Positions 1 through 8,700 are shown, numbered from the stretch's first letter. The stretch is DNA of 58,254 nt from an uncultured Bacillota bacterium (GCA_958352855.1 CATWQE010000013.1:1-58254), one strand, 5' to 3'. Numbers and translations are program-made. Notes: a model not told the origin generated them from the letters alone.

Positions 1-1
1 T

Positions 2-83
2 GGGCGATTTCCCGAGTGGCCAAAGGGGACAGACTGTAAATCTGCTGGCAACGCCTTCGGTGGTTCGAATCCACCATCGCCCA
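2..83 (+). tRNA. tRNA-Tyr (GTA)
   Basis: The 7-bp acceptor stem (GGGCGAT with ATCGCCC) closes at 2-8 and 76-82, with discriminator A83. The anticodon GTA is at 36-38. The long variable arm expected of bacterial tRNA-Tyr is present, and the T arm carries GGTTCGAATCC. No CCA end is encoded. It is followed 68 nt later by tRNA-Leu, so the two are probably the end of a tRNA cluster starting left of the window. Confidence 0.97.
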
Positions 84-151
84 TTGTGTTAGTAAGTTAG
101 ATGGGACAGTGCTTGCGCGTATGCCCACGTTATAAACTGAACACGCAAAAT

Positions 152-238
152 GCCGCAGTGGCGGAACAGGCAGACGCACAGGACTTAAAATCCTGCGGGA
201 CTTATACTCCCGTACCAGTTCGATTCTGGTCTGCGGCA
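152..238 (+). tRNA. tRNA-Leu (TAA)
   Basis: The acceptor stem is GCCGCAG paired with CTGCGGC, with discriminator A238. The anticodon loop CTTAAAA gives anticodon TAA at 186-188. The long variable arm is typical of a class II tRNA-Leu. No CCA is encoded. Confidence 0.97.
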
Positions 239-248
239 CTTTCATGAC

Positions 249-287
249 AAGCTTCAAATCCTAATGATACGGGTTTGGAGCTTTTTT
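249..287 (+). terminator. Rho-independent terminator after the tRNA pair
   Basis: AAGCTTCAAATC and GGTTTGGAGCTT form a 12-bp stem with some G-T pairs around a short loop, followed by a T run. It lies just after tRNA-Leu and would end the tRNA transcript. Confidence 0.8.
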
Positions 288-362
288 GTATGAAAAAGCC
301 TTAAAATAAGGGCTGCAAAGAATATTTGCGGGGTAAAACCAGGGATGTAAAAGGCTAATTGC

Positions 363-390
363 TTGTTATATTCACAAGAAAAGATAAAAT
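363..390 (+). promoter_or_regulatory. Sigma-A type promoter for the XRE gene
   Basis: TTGTTA (363-368) and TAAAAT (385-390) are 16 bp apart, 25 nt upstream of the start codon. A strong AAGGAGG lies between. Confidence 0.55.
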
Positions 391-414
391 GAACTTGTAA
401 GGAGGAATTCAAAA

Positions 415-1080
415 ATGCAATTAGGTCAGATGATTGTAAAACTCAGAAAAGAACAAGGGCTGACACAGGAGACTTTTGCAAAAAAGTTTAATGTAACAAG
501 ACAAACCGTTTCAAATTGGGAGAACGAGAAAAGCTATCCAGATTTACATACCTTAGTGAAAATAAGCGATGAGTTTCATCTTTCTCTTGATATTTTATTG
601 AAAGGAAATCCTACTATGGTCAATGATATTGATAAAAAGGTAAAAAAACATACGCTCTACAAGGGAATTATACTGGGGCTAATACTTATCATTGCTGTTC
701 TATCTTCTGTTATTTATTTAACCAACAAAACGATAAGTGATGTTGCAAAGGACTCTATAGGCAAGGATACAGAAATAGCAGTAATAGAGGTATACGATTC
801 CTCAAACAAAGAATTATTGAAAAAATATGATGACAAAAATTCTATTAAAAAATTTATTTCTGCTTTAAATATGACAAGTTGGAAAAATACAAACCTAAGT
901 GAAAATACACAGCCTCAATATTTGATAAAATTTTATGACTCTGTTGAAGAACAAAATAATAAGGTAACAGAACTTACGATTTATGAGGGAGGAGAATATG
1001 CCACTATTTTTATGGCTTCTCCTGGCGGAGCAAAAAAAAGTTATAAAACAAAAATTGCTATTTCAGAATTGGTTGATTAG
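415..1080 (+). CDS. XRE-family regulator with membrane anchor
   Basis: This 221-residue protein has an N-terminal Cro/CI helix-turn-helix (about residues 4-60; TRQTVSNWENEKSYPD is the recognition part) and one membrane segment at about 83-105. A C-terminal extracytoplasmic region of about 115 residues follows, which I do not recognise. The start is supported by AAGGAGGAATTC upstream. The layout suggests a DNA-binding protein held at the membrane and possibly tuned by the outer domain. The gene is visibly AT-richer than its neighbours and sits directly after a tRNA pair, which is compatible with horizontal acquisition. Its target is unknown. The convergent histidine kinase gene ends 26 bp away. 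Confidence 0.85.
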   Translation: MQLGQMIVKLRKEQGLTQETFAKKFNVTRQTVSNWENEKSYPDLHTLVKISDEFHLSLDILLKGNPTMVNDIDKKVKKHTLYKGIILGLILIIAVLSSVIYLTNKTISDVAKDSIGKDTEIAVIEVYDSSNKELLKKYDDKNSIKKFISALNMTSWKNTNLSENTQPQYLIKFYDSVEEQNNKVTELTIYEGGEYATIFMASPGGAKKSYKTKIAISELVD

Positions 1081-1105
1081 AGAACCGCGGGGAGAAACGT
1101 TGATT

Positions 1106-2827
1106 CTACAGCGTTTCTCCCTCTTTTATGGTTTTCCTGATTTTAATGGTAAAGCACACCAGCCCCTCTTCTGTAACATGGCTGAAAAGTCCGCATTCTT
1201 CATCATAATACATACGGATTCGTTCTCTAATATTATATATTCCATATCCTTTTCCCGGAGTACTCAGTATTTTCTCTACTTCTTCCTCACTTAGCCTGCT
1301 TCCATTGTTATAAACATTAAAAACAAGAAATTCTTCTTCACACAGATATTCTATTTTGATTTTTCCTTTTTCGCCCTCACAGAAATCCACACCATGGCAG
1401 ATAGCATTTTCTACAATGGGCTGCAAAAGGAAGTTGGGCATTCTGCATTCCCTGCCTTCTTCTGACAGATTATAAATCACTTCAAAACTGTTTTCATGGG
1501 ATTTTAATTGAATCTGTAAATATGCTTTGATATTCTCCAACTCATTTTGCACAATGGTAATCTGCTTTCCGTTGTTTAACGCTGTCCGGTAAAATTTTGC
1601 CAGAAGTCCGGTAATATCGGCAATTTCATCCTGCTCTGAACGGATTGCTTTCCATTTAATACTGGAAAGGCAGTTATAGAGAAAATGAGGATTCATCATG
1701 GCCTGCAGGGCCTTTAACTCCTCTTTTCGCTTTTCCATGCCAAGCTGATACATCTCTTCCATCATTTCATTGATTTTTCGGCACATTTTATTAAAACTGG
1801 CTGACACAATTCCAATTTCATCGGAATAATCCTCTTCCAGTTTCAGATTAAAATTCCCCTGGCTTACTTCCTCTGCACAATGCTTCAACTGCAAAACTCT
1901 GGAGCTTAAAATCCTGGAAATTAAGCTCATCAAAATTGCCGCTGCTGCCAGGCAGATTCCCATAACAAAACAGGTGGTTGCCAATATGGTAATCATTTGA
2001 CCTGAAATTTCTGATTTATCAATGTAATAATAAATCTTCCAGCCATTACTCAGTTCTTCAGAAACTGCCAGCATACTTTTCCCATTCTGATAAAACCCTG
2101 GCTTCTGACCTTTCTCAATACTTACAGCTATTTCTTTTTCCAGATTTTCGTCTGTAATTTCCCGGTTCTTAATCACCTGATTTTCAGAATCTGTAAGCAC
2201 AACTCCATTGTTCAAATAGTCAGACTGGTAGATTCCCTGGGTAATCTCATCTGGAAAAACCTCCAGCTTCATAACGCCAATGGGTTTGGAAGAGGTTGCA
2301 GCATCCAAAAGCATCCTTACCGCATAAATCCGGTCGTCATTCACCACCCATTTCGTTTTATAATTTCCGATTTCTCTCTCCATCCATCTCTGCGCCTCTT
2401 CATTCATGGGTTTCAGGAAATTCCCAAGAGGCTGCTGCACATAAGGAGAAAAAATTTCCAATCCCTTTATATTGTAATCACTGGTAATAAAATACCAGAA
2501 GGTTGGCTCCACAGAGTCATTCATTTCCCTTGCCAGAGCATTCATATCATGTTTACTTCCTTCCAGGCTTTCCCGCAGCTTTGCATGATAGGACAGATAT
2601 TTAATATTGTCATTTTCCCTTTGAATACTGCTTTCCAGACTATAAGCAATGGAATCTATATTGTTTTCCATGGTGTATCTGGTCTGGCGTATAAGATTCT
2701 TGCTGGAAACCGTATAAGAATAGATTCCCAGCACAAAAATGGGAATCAACACCAGCACCAGATAGCTGATTACCAGTTTCTTTCTTATAGATGCGCCTCC
2801 ATAATACCAATTCCATAATTTTTTCAT
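1106..2827 (-). CDS. YesM/LytS-type sensor histidine kinase
   Basis: This 573-residue membrane kinase pairs with the response regulator encoded just upstream. A membrane segment at about 16-38 is followed by a large extracytoplasmic sensor, a second membrane segment at about 275-305 and a HAMP region. A His_kinase domain (PF06580 style) follows, with the phospho-acceptor histidine in MNPHFLYN. The C-terminal ATPase has an N-box (PIVENAICHGVD) and a G-box (GKGYGIYNIRERI). The start overlaps the regulator stop in an ATGA (4 nt), so translation is coupled. In this family the ligand is usually a sugar or a binding-protein/sugar complex. The position next to an ABC sugar importer fits, but the ligand itself is not shown. 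Confidence 0.93.
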   Translation of the reverse strand: MKKLWNWYYGGASIRKKLVISYLVLVLIPIFVLGIYSYTVSSKNLIRQTRYTMENNIDSIAYSLESSIQRENDNIKYLSYHAKLRESLEGSKHDMNALAREMNDSVEPTFWYFITSDYNIKGLEIFSPYVQQPLGNFLKPMNEEAQRWMEREIGNYKTKWVVNDDRIYAVRMLLDAATSSKPIGVMKLEVFPDEITQGIYQSDYLNNGVVLTDSENQVIKNREITDENLEKEIAVSIEKGQKPGFYQNGKSMLAVSEELSNGWKIYYYIDKSEISGQMITILATTCFVMGICLAAAAILMSLISRILSSRVLQLKHCAEEVSQGNFNLKLEEDYSDEIGIVSASFNKMCRKINEMMEEMYQLGMEKRKEELKALQAMMNPHFLYNCLSSIKWKAIRSEQDEIADITGLLAKFYRTALNNGKQITIVQNELENIKAYLQIQLKSHENSFEVIYNLSEEGRECRMPNFLLQPIVENAICHGVDFCEGEKGKIKIEYLCEEEFLVFNVYNNGSRLSEEEVEKILSTPGKGYGIYNIRERIRMYYDEECGLFSHVTEEGLVCFTIKIRKTIKEGETL

Positions 2828-4350
2828 AATTTCTCTCTCAACTGTTTTGGTGTCACACCATAATAATTTTTAAACAGGCGGTTAAAGTAAGACTGATTTT
2901 CATATCCGCAGGTTTTCGCCACCTGGACAATTTTCAGCGTTCCTTCTTCCAGCATTTTTCTGGCTTTCATCATTTTAATATCCGTTACATATTTCACCAG
3001 TGTCTGTCCGGTTTCCTTTTTAAAAATATAGCTTACATAGGCAGGGGTAAGATTTACATTCTCAGCCACATAATTCAGACTAATGTCTTTCGCATATTCT
3101 TTTTCTATGAGGTTTTTAATTTTCTGTATAATCCTGGATTCATCCTGATCTTCTCCCTGAATAAAAGACAGCATTTTCTCCACTGCCTGTTCATAGACTT
3201 CAATCATATTTTTCAGGCTTTTTGCCCTGAACAGGGCTTCTGCCATGGCAAGAGCTTCCTCAAACTCCATCTTTGGAACTTTGTCATAAATCGCTTTGAT
3301 AATGGAATACAACAGGTTCTGGAGATAAATCTTACTTACCTTATCAAGAGACTCTACTACTTTCATAAGCTGCTCATTTTGTCTGGCAATCAGTTCTGTG
3401 TCCATGGATTCAATGGCCTGCATCATTTGCCTTGCAGCGCTCTCTGCATCCTGTGCGTAAAGTTCTGTTTCACTGTAATACCCTCTGGTACTGACAATCT
3501 GATTTCCATATCCGAAAAGCTCTGCCTGTATCTTATGCATCTGCTCTAACTGCTTTTCCAGTTTTTCTGCGTTCTCCACTACTTCGCTGATAATCACCGC
3601 TGCCTCACTTCTGGTTTTCACCTGCAAATCCCGGAGGATTTTCTGTACCTGTTTTTCCAGCTCATTACCAGTAAAAAAGCGGGCATCCCGCACCATCACA
3701 TAAGCTTCATTTGGGTACATTTCCAAATAAGAGGTGTTTTCTCCCAGATACATTTTCAAAAATTGAAGGAAAATTTCTTCGTGTTCTTCAAAAAAGTTTT
3801 CTGTGAATTCAATGTCCAGAATCCTGCAATGCTTCCCTGTTCCCAGTTGCAAAATCTGCTCTGCTTTTTCTGCCTCCTGTGTCTCAATTTTAGCGCTGCT
3901 GAAAATTTTGTATAAAAGGTTTCTCCTGTTCTGAAGCTCCGCGGTCTGTAGTCTCTCTCCCTCTTCATTTTCCTTTTGTACAGATTCTATGACCGACACC
4001 ATGACATTCTGGAATTCTTCAATCTCAATGGGCTTTAGCAGATAGCTCACTGCATTGGCCTCTAAAGCCTGCTTGGCATAGCTGAATTCTCCATAGGCGC
4101 TGAAAATAATGATTTTTATCTCCGGCTTTGTTTCATGGACTTTTTTTGCCAGCTCCAGTCCATTCATAATAGGCATTTTCACATCGGTAAATAAAATATC
4201 AATCTTTATTTTTTCTATATATTGAAGGGCTTCTTTTCCATTGGAAGCCTGCATAATTTCCATTGGATATTGATATTTTTCAATCAGCCAGGAAATCCCT
4301 TCCCGCTCTTCCCGCTCATCATCCACTAATAAAATTTTTATTTTCCCCAT
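2824..4350 (-). CDS. YesN-type response regulator (REC plus AraC HTH)
   Basis: This 508-residue protein has an N-terminal receiver domain (about 1-120) with acidic pair D10/D11 and phospho-acceptor D56 in FTDVKMP. A middle region of about 270 residues follows, then a C-terminal AraC double helix-turn-helix (about 405-505; VAKTCGYENQSYFNRLFKNYYG). It is the output half of the two-component pair with the kinase. It is expected to activate the adjacent importer and glycosidase genes, and possibly itself through the tandem repeats upstream of its promoter (4456-4481). A strong promoter lies at 4415-4443, and GGAAGGGAAG precedes the ATG. Confidence 0.93.
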   Translation of the reverse strand: MGKIKILLVDDEREEREGISWLIEKYQYPMEIMQASNGKEALQYIEKIKIDILFTDVKMPIMNGLELAKKVHETKPEIKIIIFSAYGEFSYAKQALEANAVSYLLKPIEIEEFQNVMVSVIESVQKENEEGERLQTAELQNRRNLLYKIFSSAKIETQEAEKAEQILQLGTGKHCRILDIEFTENFFEEHEEIFLQFLKMYLGENTSYLEMYPNEAYVMVRDARFFTGNELEKQVQKILRDLQVKTRSEAAVIISEVVENAEKLEKQLEQMHKIQAELFGYGNQIVSTRGYYSETELYAQDAESAARQMMQAIESMDTELIARQNEQLMKVVESLDKVSKIYLQNLLYSIIKAIYDKVPKMEFEEALAMAEALFRAKSLKNMIEVYEQAVEKMLSFIQGEDQDESRIIQKIKNLIEKEYAKDISLNYVAENVNLTPAYVSYIFKKETGQTLVKYVTDIKMMKARKMLEEGTLKIVQVAKTCGYENQSYFNRLFKNYYGVTPKQLREKL

Positions 4351-4414
4351 TCCATACTCTTCCCTTCCAGCGCCGCATCCTTATTTTCTGTATACTCTGC
4401 ACATATTTTCTTTT

Positions 4415-4443
4415 AGTATACCTTTGTTTTCTGGTTTTTTCAA
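4415..4443 (-). promoter_or_regulatory. Promoter of the response regulator/kinase operon
   Basis: On the minus strand TTGAAA (4443-4438) and TATACT (4420-4415) are separated by exactly 17 bp, a near-consensus sigma-A promoter 65 bp upstream of the regulator start. Confidence 0.7.
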
Positions 4444-4455
4444 CAATGCATGCAA

Positions 4456-4481
4456 AAAGTTTCCATGCATAAAGTTTCCAT
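4456..4481 (-). promoter_or_regulatory. Tandem direct repeats upstream of the regulator promoter
   Basis: ATGGAAACTTT (minus strand) occurs twice, at 4466-4456 and 4481-4471, 15 bp apart. Both lie immediately upstream of the -35 box of the two-component operon. Two direct repeats on one helical side are typical of AraC-type binding. A site for the operon's own regulator is an inference. Confidence 0.4.
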
Positions 4482-4493
4482 ACAAACCGGACA

Positions 4494-4595
4494 TCAAGAA
4501 TAGTGATGCACTTCTGGCTCAGCCTGCGTTCCCTTTGAGCCTGTAGTCTCAACGGGTACTCGGCAAATTCGCCAGAATTACACCACTATTCTTGA
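4494..4595 (-). repeat. Structured repeat element, copy 1
   Basis: This 102-nt imperfect palindrome has terminal arms TCAAGAATAGTG (4494-4505) and CACTATTCTTGA (4584-4595), a middle stem TTCTGGC/GCCAGAA (4512-4518, 4571-4577) and an inner hairpin CCCTTTGAG/CTCAACGGG around loop CCTGTAGT. Its central ~57 nt is nearly identical to copy 2 at 11875-11978, while the outer arms differ in sequence but still pair. It lies about 50 nt after the HAD gene stop and upstream of the regulator promoter. It could be a 3'-end RNA structure, a REP-like or MITE-like element, or an unnamed ncRNA. It has no U-run like an ordinary terminator. Confidence 0.75.
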
Positions 4596-4642
4596 TTGTT
4601 ATTTTCTGCATTGCAACTTTTCTTGAAAAATCTTTACTTGCT

Positions 4643-5509
4643 TTATTTCTGGTCTTTTAAAAAATTTAAGAACTGAGCAACACCCCCGCCGATTTGCTGG
4701 ACGCCTTCTGGTCTTTCACCTTTTACTTCGGATACATCGAAGAAGTCTCCCTTTGCGGTTTTTTCGGTTTTCATAAAGCTGTCGCTGCCAAAGATGCCTT
4801 TTTCGATACCCACATATTCGTCTCCCCAGTAGGTACATTCTTCTGGAAGGATGCCAGATTCCTTAGAAATCAGGGTGAAGATACTGTCCACGTTGTCACT
4901 TTTGCTTGTGGTTCCTACTTCCAGATACTTGGCGTCACAGGTAGGAAGGACTTCCACACCGTATTTCTTTCCGATTTCTTTTGCCAGATTCATAAGCCCC
5001 TGAAGTCCCTCTGTAATACCATGTTCTGTAAGAGAGGCTTTCAGACTTCCCAGTTCATCCTCCTGCATAAACAGGTTTTCTCCTCTCTGATTGGACACCA
5101 TAAGGTCAATCTTGCAATAATTAGGTCTGCTAAATACAATATCGGTATCAAAGTCATAGCGTGCCTTTAATTCCTCATGGATTTCAAAACAAATCCTGTG
5201 AATGGTTAAAAGCTCCTCTTTTTCTGGCACCATATTTTTGAAAATATAAGGTTTTCCATCACAAAAAGCATAATTATAAGCTCCCCTTCCCAGTCCAAGA
5301 TAAAGGTTCTCAAGCTCTGCTTTGGTAAAATAGCTCTCCAGTTTTCCTCCTGCTATGTTCTCAATGGTAGTGCCGCTGATAATAGCAAGCTTCACGCCTT
5401 TTTGCAGCAATGGCTTCATAGCCTGCACCGCTTCGTCTGCCGGCGCTTTTCTGGACATAACGGCTGTTCCGTCCCAGTCAAAAAAAATTGCTTTATAATT
5501 CTTCCACAT
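4643..5509 (-). CDS. HAD-superfamily hydrolase (sugar phosphatase-like)
   Basis: This 288-residue cytoplasmic protein has HAD motif I DWDGT near the N terminus (catalytic Asp), motif II SGT, and a C-terminal motif IV-like YWGDEYVGIEKG. A large cap of over 100 residues lies between. I chose the ATG at 5509, preceded by GAAGGGG, rather than the upstream in-frame ATG lying deeper within the GH65 gene. This start overlaps the GH65 stop by 17 bp, so expression is probably coupled. GH65 phosphorylases usually sit beside beta-phosphoglucomutase, also a HAD enzyme. This protein is longer and looks more like a Cof-type phosphatase, so whether it is a mutase or a phosphatase is open. Confidence 0.8.
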   Translation of the reverse strand: MWKNYKAIFFDWDGTAVMSRKAPADEAVQAMKPLLQKGVKLAIISGTTIENIAGGKLESYFTKAELENLYLGLGRGAYNYAFCDGKPYIFKNMVPEKEELLTIHRICFEIHEELKARYDFDTDIVFSRPNYCKIDLMVSNQRGENLFMQEDELGSLKASLTEHGITEGLQGLMNLAKEIGKKYGVEVLPTCDAKYLEVGTTSKSDNVDSIFTLISKESGILPEECTYWGDEYVGIEKGIFGSDSFMKTEKTAKGDFFDVSEVKGERPEGVQQIGGGVAQFLNFLKDQK

Positions 5510-7844
5510 AGGTTTCCCCTTCTCCCTGTAATGTAATTTCTTTTCCATCAACTGAAAATTGGATGGCAGTTCCTTCTATAACGGTAAATTTCGCTTCTTT
5601 TGCGGAAATCTGGATTTCCAGAAGCGTACCCCGAAATCTCAGTCTGAATGCATATTCCTCCCATTCTTTTGGAATGGATGGCTCAAAGGTAAGTTTTGAA
5701 TTCTGGCAGCGTACCCCTGCAAAACCATTTACAATAGCCTGCCAGGTTCCCGCCATATTGGCTGCATGAATACCGGCATAGAAATTGTTGTGATAATCAT
5801 CCAAATCCATGCGGGCAGACTGTGAGAAATACTCATATCCTTTCTCCAGATAACCAATGCTGCACGCCACAATTCCAAAAATACAGGTGGAAAGTGAGGA
5901 GTGATGCAGGGTCACTTCCTGATAGAAATCATAGTTTCTCTTGATTTCTTCTTTTGTAAACAGATTGCTGTGCAGATACATTCCCAAAATAGCATCTGCC
6001 TGTTTTGACATGCGGTGGCGCATAATAAACAGAGGATGATAATTTTCGTACAGCCATGCTCTCTTTTCCGGTGGAATCTTATTTTCATCCCAGGGCTTGC
6101 GCATCATAAATCCGTCATCCATGGGATAAACCTGTCTCTCTTCATCATAAGGGAAATACATCTTCTCAATGATTTCCTTCCAAAGCAGTGTTTCTTCTGT
6201 GGAAAATTCCAGCTTTTCTTCTAATTCTTTTAAACATTCAGGCGCATGTTTTTCCAGGTATTCCACAGCATTTACCGCATCTCTTAAATTCTCTCTTGCC
6301 ATCAGGTTAGTATAGAAGTTATTGTCCACCAGCACATTATATTCATCTGGTCCTGTTACATCACAGATACAGTATTTTCCGCCTTTGCACTTGGCAAAGC
6401 TTCCCACATCTGCCCAGACTCTGGCAGTTTCAATGAGGATTTCCGCTCCTTTTTCTTTCAGATATTCCACATCTCCGGTCACCTGTAAATACAGGGACAG
6501 GGCATAGGAAATATCTCCATTAATATGATACTGAGCAGTTCCCAGTGGATAATAGGTAGAAGCTTCCTCTCCGTTAATGGTTCTCCATGGATACAAGGCG
6601 CCCTTCTCATGTCCCAGGATTCTGGCTCTGCTTCTTGCCTGATCCAGGGTGCTGTACCGGTAATCCAGCAAATGTCTGGCCGCCTCCGGCTCAGTATACA
6701 CCAGAACCGGCAGCACATACATTTCTGTATCCCAGAAATAATGACCTTCATAGCCCTCTCCAGACAGACCCTTGGCTCCCATTCCGGTTCTTCCGTCTCT
6801 TCCCGCTGACTGGATAATATGGAACAGGTTAAAATGAATTCCCTGCTGCAAAGCCTCATTGCCTTTGATTCGCACATCTGCTATTTTCCAGAAGTTTTCC
6901 ATATATTCTTTCTGGCGCTCTTCCAGATAAGAGTAGCCCTCCTGTCTGGCTCTGTTTAACTCTTCTGTTACAAAAGCCCCCAGCTCTTCTTTTGGCATAT
7001 CTAACTGCGTGGTGTAGCAGATAAATTTTTCCAGAGTAATGGTTTCTCTCTCTGTTCCATCTAAGGCACAGGAAAGAGATGCCTCCAGTTCTCCCATTTC
7101 TGCCTTCCAGTCTGCTTTTACTGTTTCCTTCTGGGAAAGAATGGTGTGCGCACTTCCACAGGCCATGGTAAGATGACTTCCTATGGTTTCTCCTTCATAG
7201 TAAAGTCCATCTGCCTTTGCCCACAGGCTTTTCTTTTCCAGACGTCTTCCAAAGGGACCGTAATCCACAATAGGATTGGTTTTTCTGGTGTGGTTTTCCA
7301 CATCTGCACTAAGATTTGATACAAATTCTATACTGCCACTGTAATTCAATGGAGTTACCTCATAGCGGATAACCATAATATTCTTTCTGGCAAAGGAAAC
7401 CAGTCTGCTGATTCTGATTTTTGTCTTTTTTCCTTTTGGAGACGTCCACACAAGAGTTCTCTCTAACACGCCCTCCTTCATATGAAGGGTTCTTTTGTAC
7501 TCCTCCACACTTCCTTCTTTCATAGAAAACAGTTCTCCGTCTAAAAGAACTCTGGTTTCCTTTAAATTGGGAAGGTTTAAAAGGGACTGGCTAAGAAGCG
7601 GGGAACCGAAATTTGCCTCCCCATAGCGGATATGCTCACTCTCATAAAATCCATTGACAAAGTTTCCTTCCAGTCCGGTATCAATATCAAAGGGATACGC
7701 TTCCTCAAAGGTACCTCTGGTTCCAATATATCCATTAGAAAGAGCAAAGGTTGTTTCATTGCGGTAGTTATTCTCTTTCTGAAATTCCTGTTCTGTAATA
7801 TCCCACACTTCAACAGGATAAATAGGCTGTTTCTCTGTATTCAT
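5493..7844 (-). CDS. GH65 family disaccharide phosphorylase
   Basis: This 783-residue cytoplasmic enzyme is the usual length of GH65 phosphorylases (maltose, trehalose, kojibiose, nigerose and related). An N-terminal beta-sandwich (about 1-280) leads into an (alpha/alpha)6 barrel. The GH65 catalytic signature VTGPDEYN, followed by VDNNFYTN, is present, with the Glu acting as general acid. A short C-terminal beta domain ends the protein. The family releases beta-glucose 1-phosphate from an alpha-glucosidic disaccharide. Specificity cannot be read from the sequence. It starts 4 bp after the PIG-L stop with TGAGG upstream, and is placed to act on sugars brought in by the adjacent importer. Confidence 0.93.
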   Translation of the reverse strand: MNTEKQPIYPVEVWDITEQEFQKENNYRNETTFALSNGYIGTRGTFEEAYPFDIDTGLEGNFVNGFYESEHIRYGEANFGSPLLSQSLLNLPNLKETRVLLDGELFSMKEGSVEEYKRTLHMKEGVLERTLVWTSPKGKKTKIRISRLVSFARKNIMVIRYEVTPLNYSGSIEFVSNLSADVENHTRKTNPIVDYGPFGRRLEKKSLWAKADGLYYEGETIGSHLTMACGSAHTILSQKETVKADWKAEMGELEASLSCALDGTERETITLEKFICYTTQLDMPKEELGAFVTEELNRARQEGYSYLEERQKEYMENFWKIADVRIKGNEALQQGIHFNLFHIIQSAGRDGRTGMGAKGLSGEGYEGHYFWDTEMYVLPVLVYTEPEAARHLLDYRYSTLDQARSRARILGHEKGALYPWRTINGEEASTYYPLGTAQYHINGDISYALSLYLQVTGDVEYLKEKGAEILIETARVWADVGSFAKCKGGKYCICDVTGPDEYNVLVDNNFYTNLMARENLRDAVNAVEYLEKHAPECLKELEEKLEFSTEETLLWKEIIEKMYFPYDEERQVYPMDDGFMMRKPWDENKIPPEKRAWLYENYHPLFIMRHRMSKQADAILGMYLHSNLFTKEEIKRNYDFYQEVTLHHSSLSTCIFGIVACSIGYLEKGYEYFSQSARMDLDDYHNNFYAGIHAANMAGTWQAIVNGFAGVRCQNSKLTFEPSIPKEWEEYAFRLRFRGTLLEIQISAKEAKFTVIEGTAIQFSVDGKEITLQGEGETYVEEL

Positions 7845-7848
7845 TGTC

Positions 7849-8694
7849 TTACCTCATTTTCCAAAATACTTCTTCATCTTTGATAAATGCCATTAAAAAC
7901 TCATAGGCATCCGGTTCCAGGGCTGTCTTGTGCTGCAGCAATGCCTGATATTTTAGATTTTCTGTTCCTTTTTCCCGCCTCATTTCCTCTGGAAGCTCCA
8001 GGATGTAGCGCTCTTCCCAGGGATGCTGTCCTTCTAATCCTTCGGGGCAGGTGAATTCCCCTGTATCCCGCAAAGGCCACACCTCATCCCCAGCACAGGA
8101 ATGGATTAAACCACAGTACAGTTCTGGTTCGTACCCTTCCTCTTCTTTTAATTCATCCAGCACTTCACATACAAACCGATACAAAGCCTCATGGTCTCCA
8201 TGGGTGTCATAGGGAGAAGTAGTAAAAATATGTTCCGCCTTTTTGTCTCTTAGAATTTCCTTTAAATCTCCCTTAAAAGCGCTCCTGCAATACGCACTAT
8301 GTTTTCCCCATTTCTTTTTGTGGAATTCCTCTTTTTCCACAAGTCCGTAAGTTTCCTGTGCGCAGGAGGAAGGATAACATTTCTCCGTCTCTGTCTCTTC
8401 ATATAAATGGGTCAGGAAGCTGTCTTCTCTTGGCATTCCTGTATCTGCATACCCCATGATTTCCAGATGCTCTTTGGAAAGCCCCAGAACCTGAAGTCCT
8501 GCTATGCTCTCCCTTAGTCTGCTCTGTCCTTTTTCGTAATCCGGACATTCATAGTCCCCGTTTGTAGCCATAACCACCGTACACTCCAGTCCCGCTTTCA
8601 CAGCTTGCCGGATAACTCCTGCAGACATGAGAATTTCATCATCCTCATGAGGAACCACAATCACAATATTTCCAAAATCCTTCTGAATCTTCAT
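7849..8694 (-). CDS. PIG-L/LmbE-family deacetylase
   Basis: This 281-residue protein has the zinc-binding motif of PIG-L deacetylases near the N terminus (PHEDDE in VVPHEDDEILMSAG) and the third ligand in THGDHEAL. Known members remove N-acetyl groups from GlcNAc-containing glycolipids, thiol precursors or chitooligosaccharides. No signal peptide is seen, so it acts in the cytoplasm. It lies between the permease and GH65 genes with gaps of only a few bases, clearly inside the operon. A deacetylase in a GH65 locus is uncommon and suggests that the imported sugar may carry an acyl group. This is inference. Confidence 0.88.
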   Translation of the reverse strand: MKIQKDFGNIVIVVPHEDDEILMSAGVIRQAVKAGLECTVVMATNGDYECPDYEKGQSRLRESIAGLQVLGLSKEHLEIMGYADTGMPREDSFLTHLYEETETEKCYPSSCAQETYGLVEKEEFHKKKWGKHSAYCRSAFKGDLKEILRDKKAEHIFTTSPYDTHGDHEALYRFVCEVLDELKEEEGYEPELYCGLIHSCAGDEVWPLRDTGEFTCPEGLEGQHPWEERYILELPEEMRREKGTENLKYQALLQHKTALEPDAYEFLMAFIKDEEVFWKMR

Positions 8695-8700
8695 GCTTCA

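Noticed and set aside
4319..4552. Small proteins over the structured repeats (shared RLQAQR stretch also seen at 11845-12066)
   Set aside because: The shared residues arise only because the repeat core is read in the same frame. There is no ribosome binding site and the frames differ outside the core.
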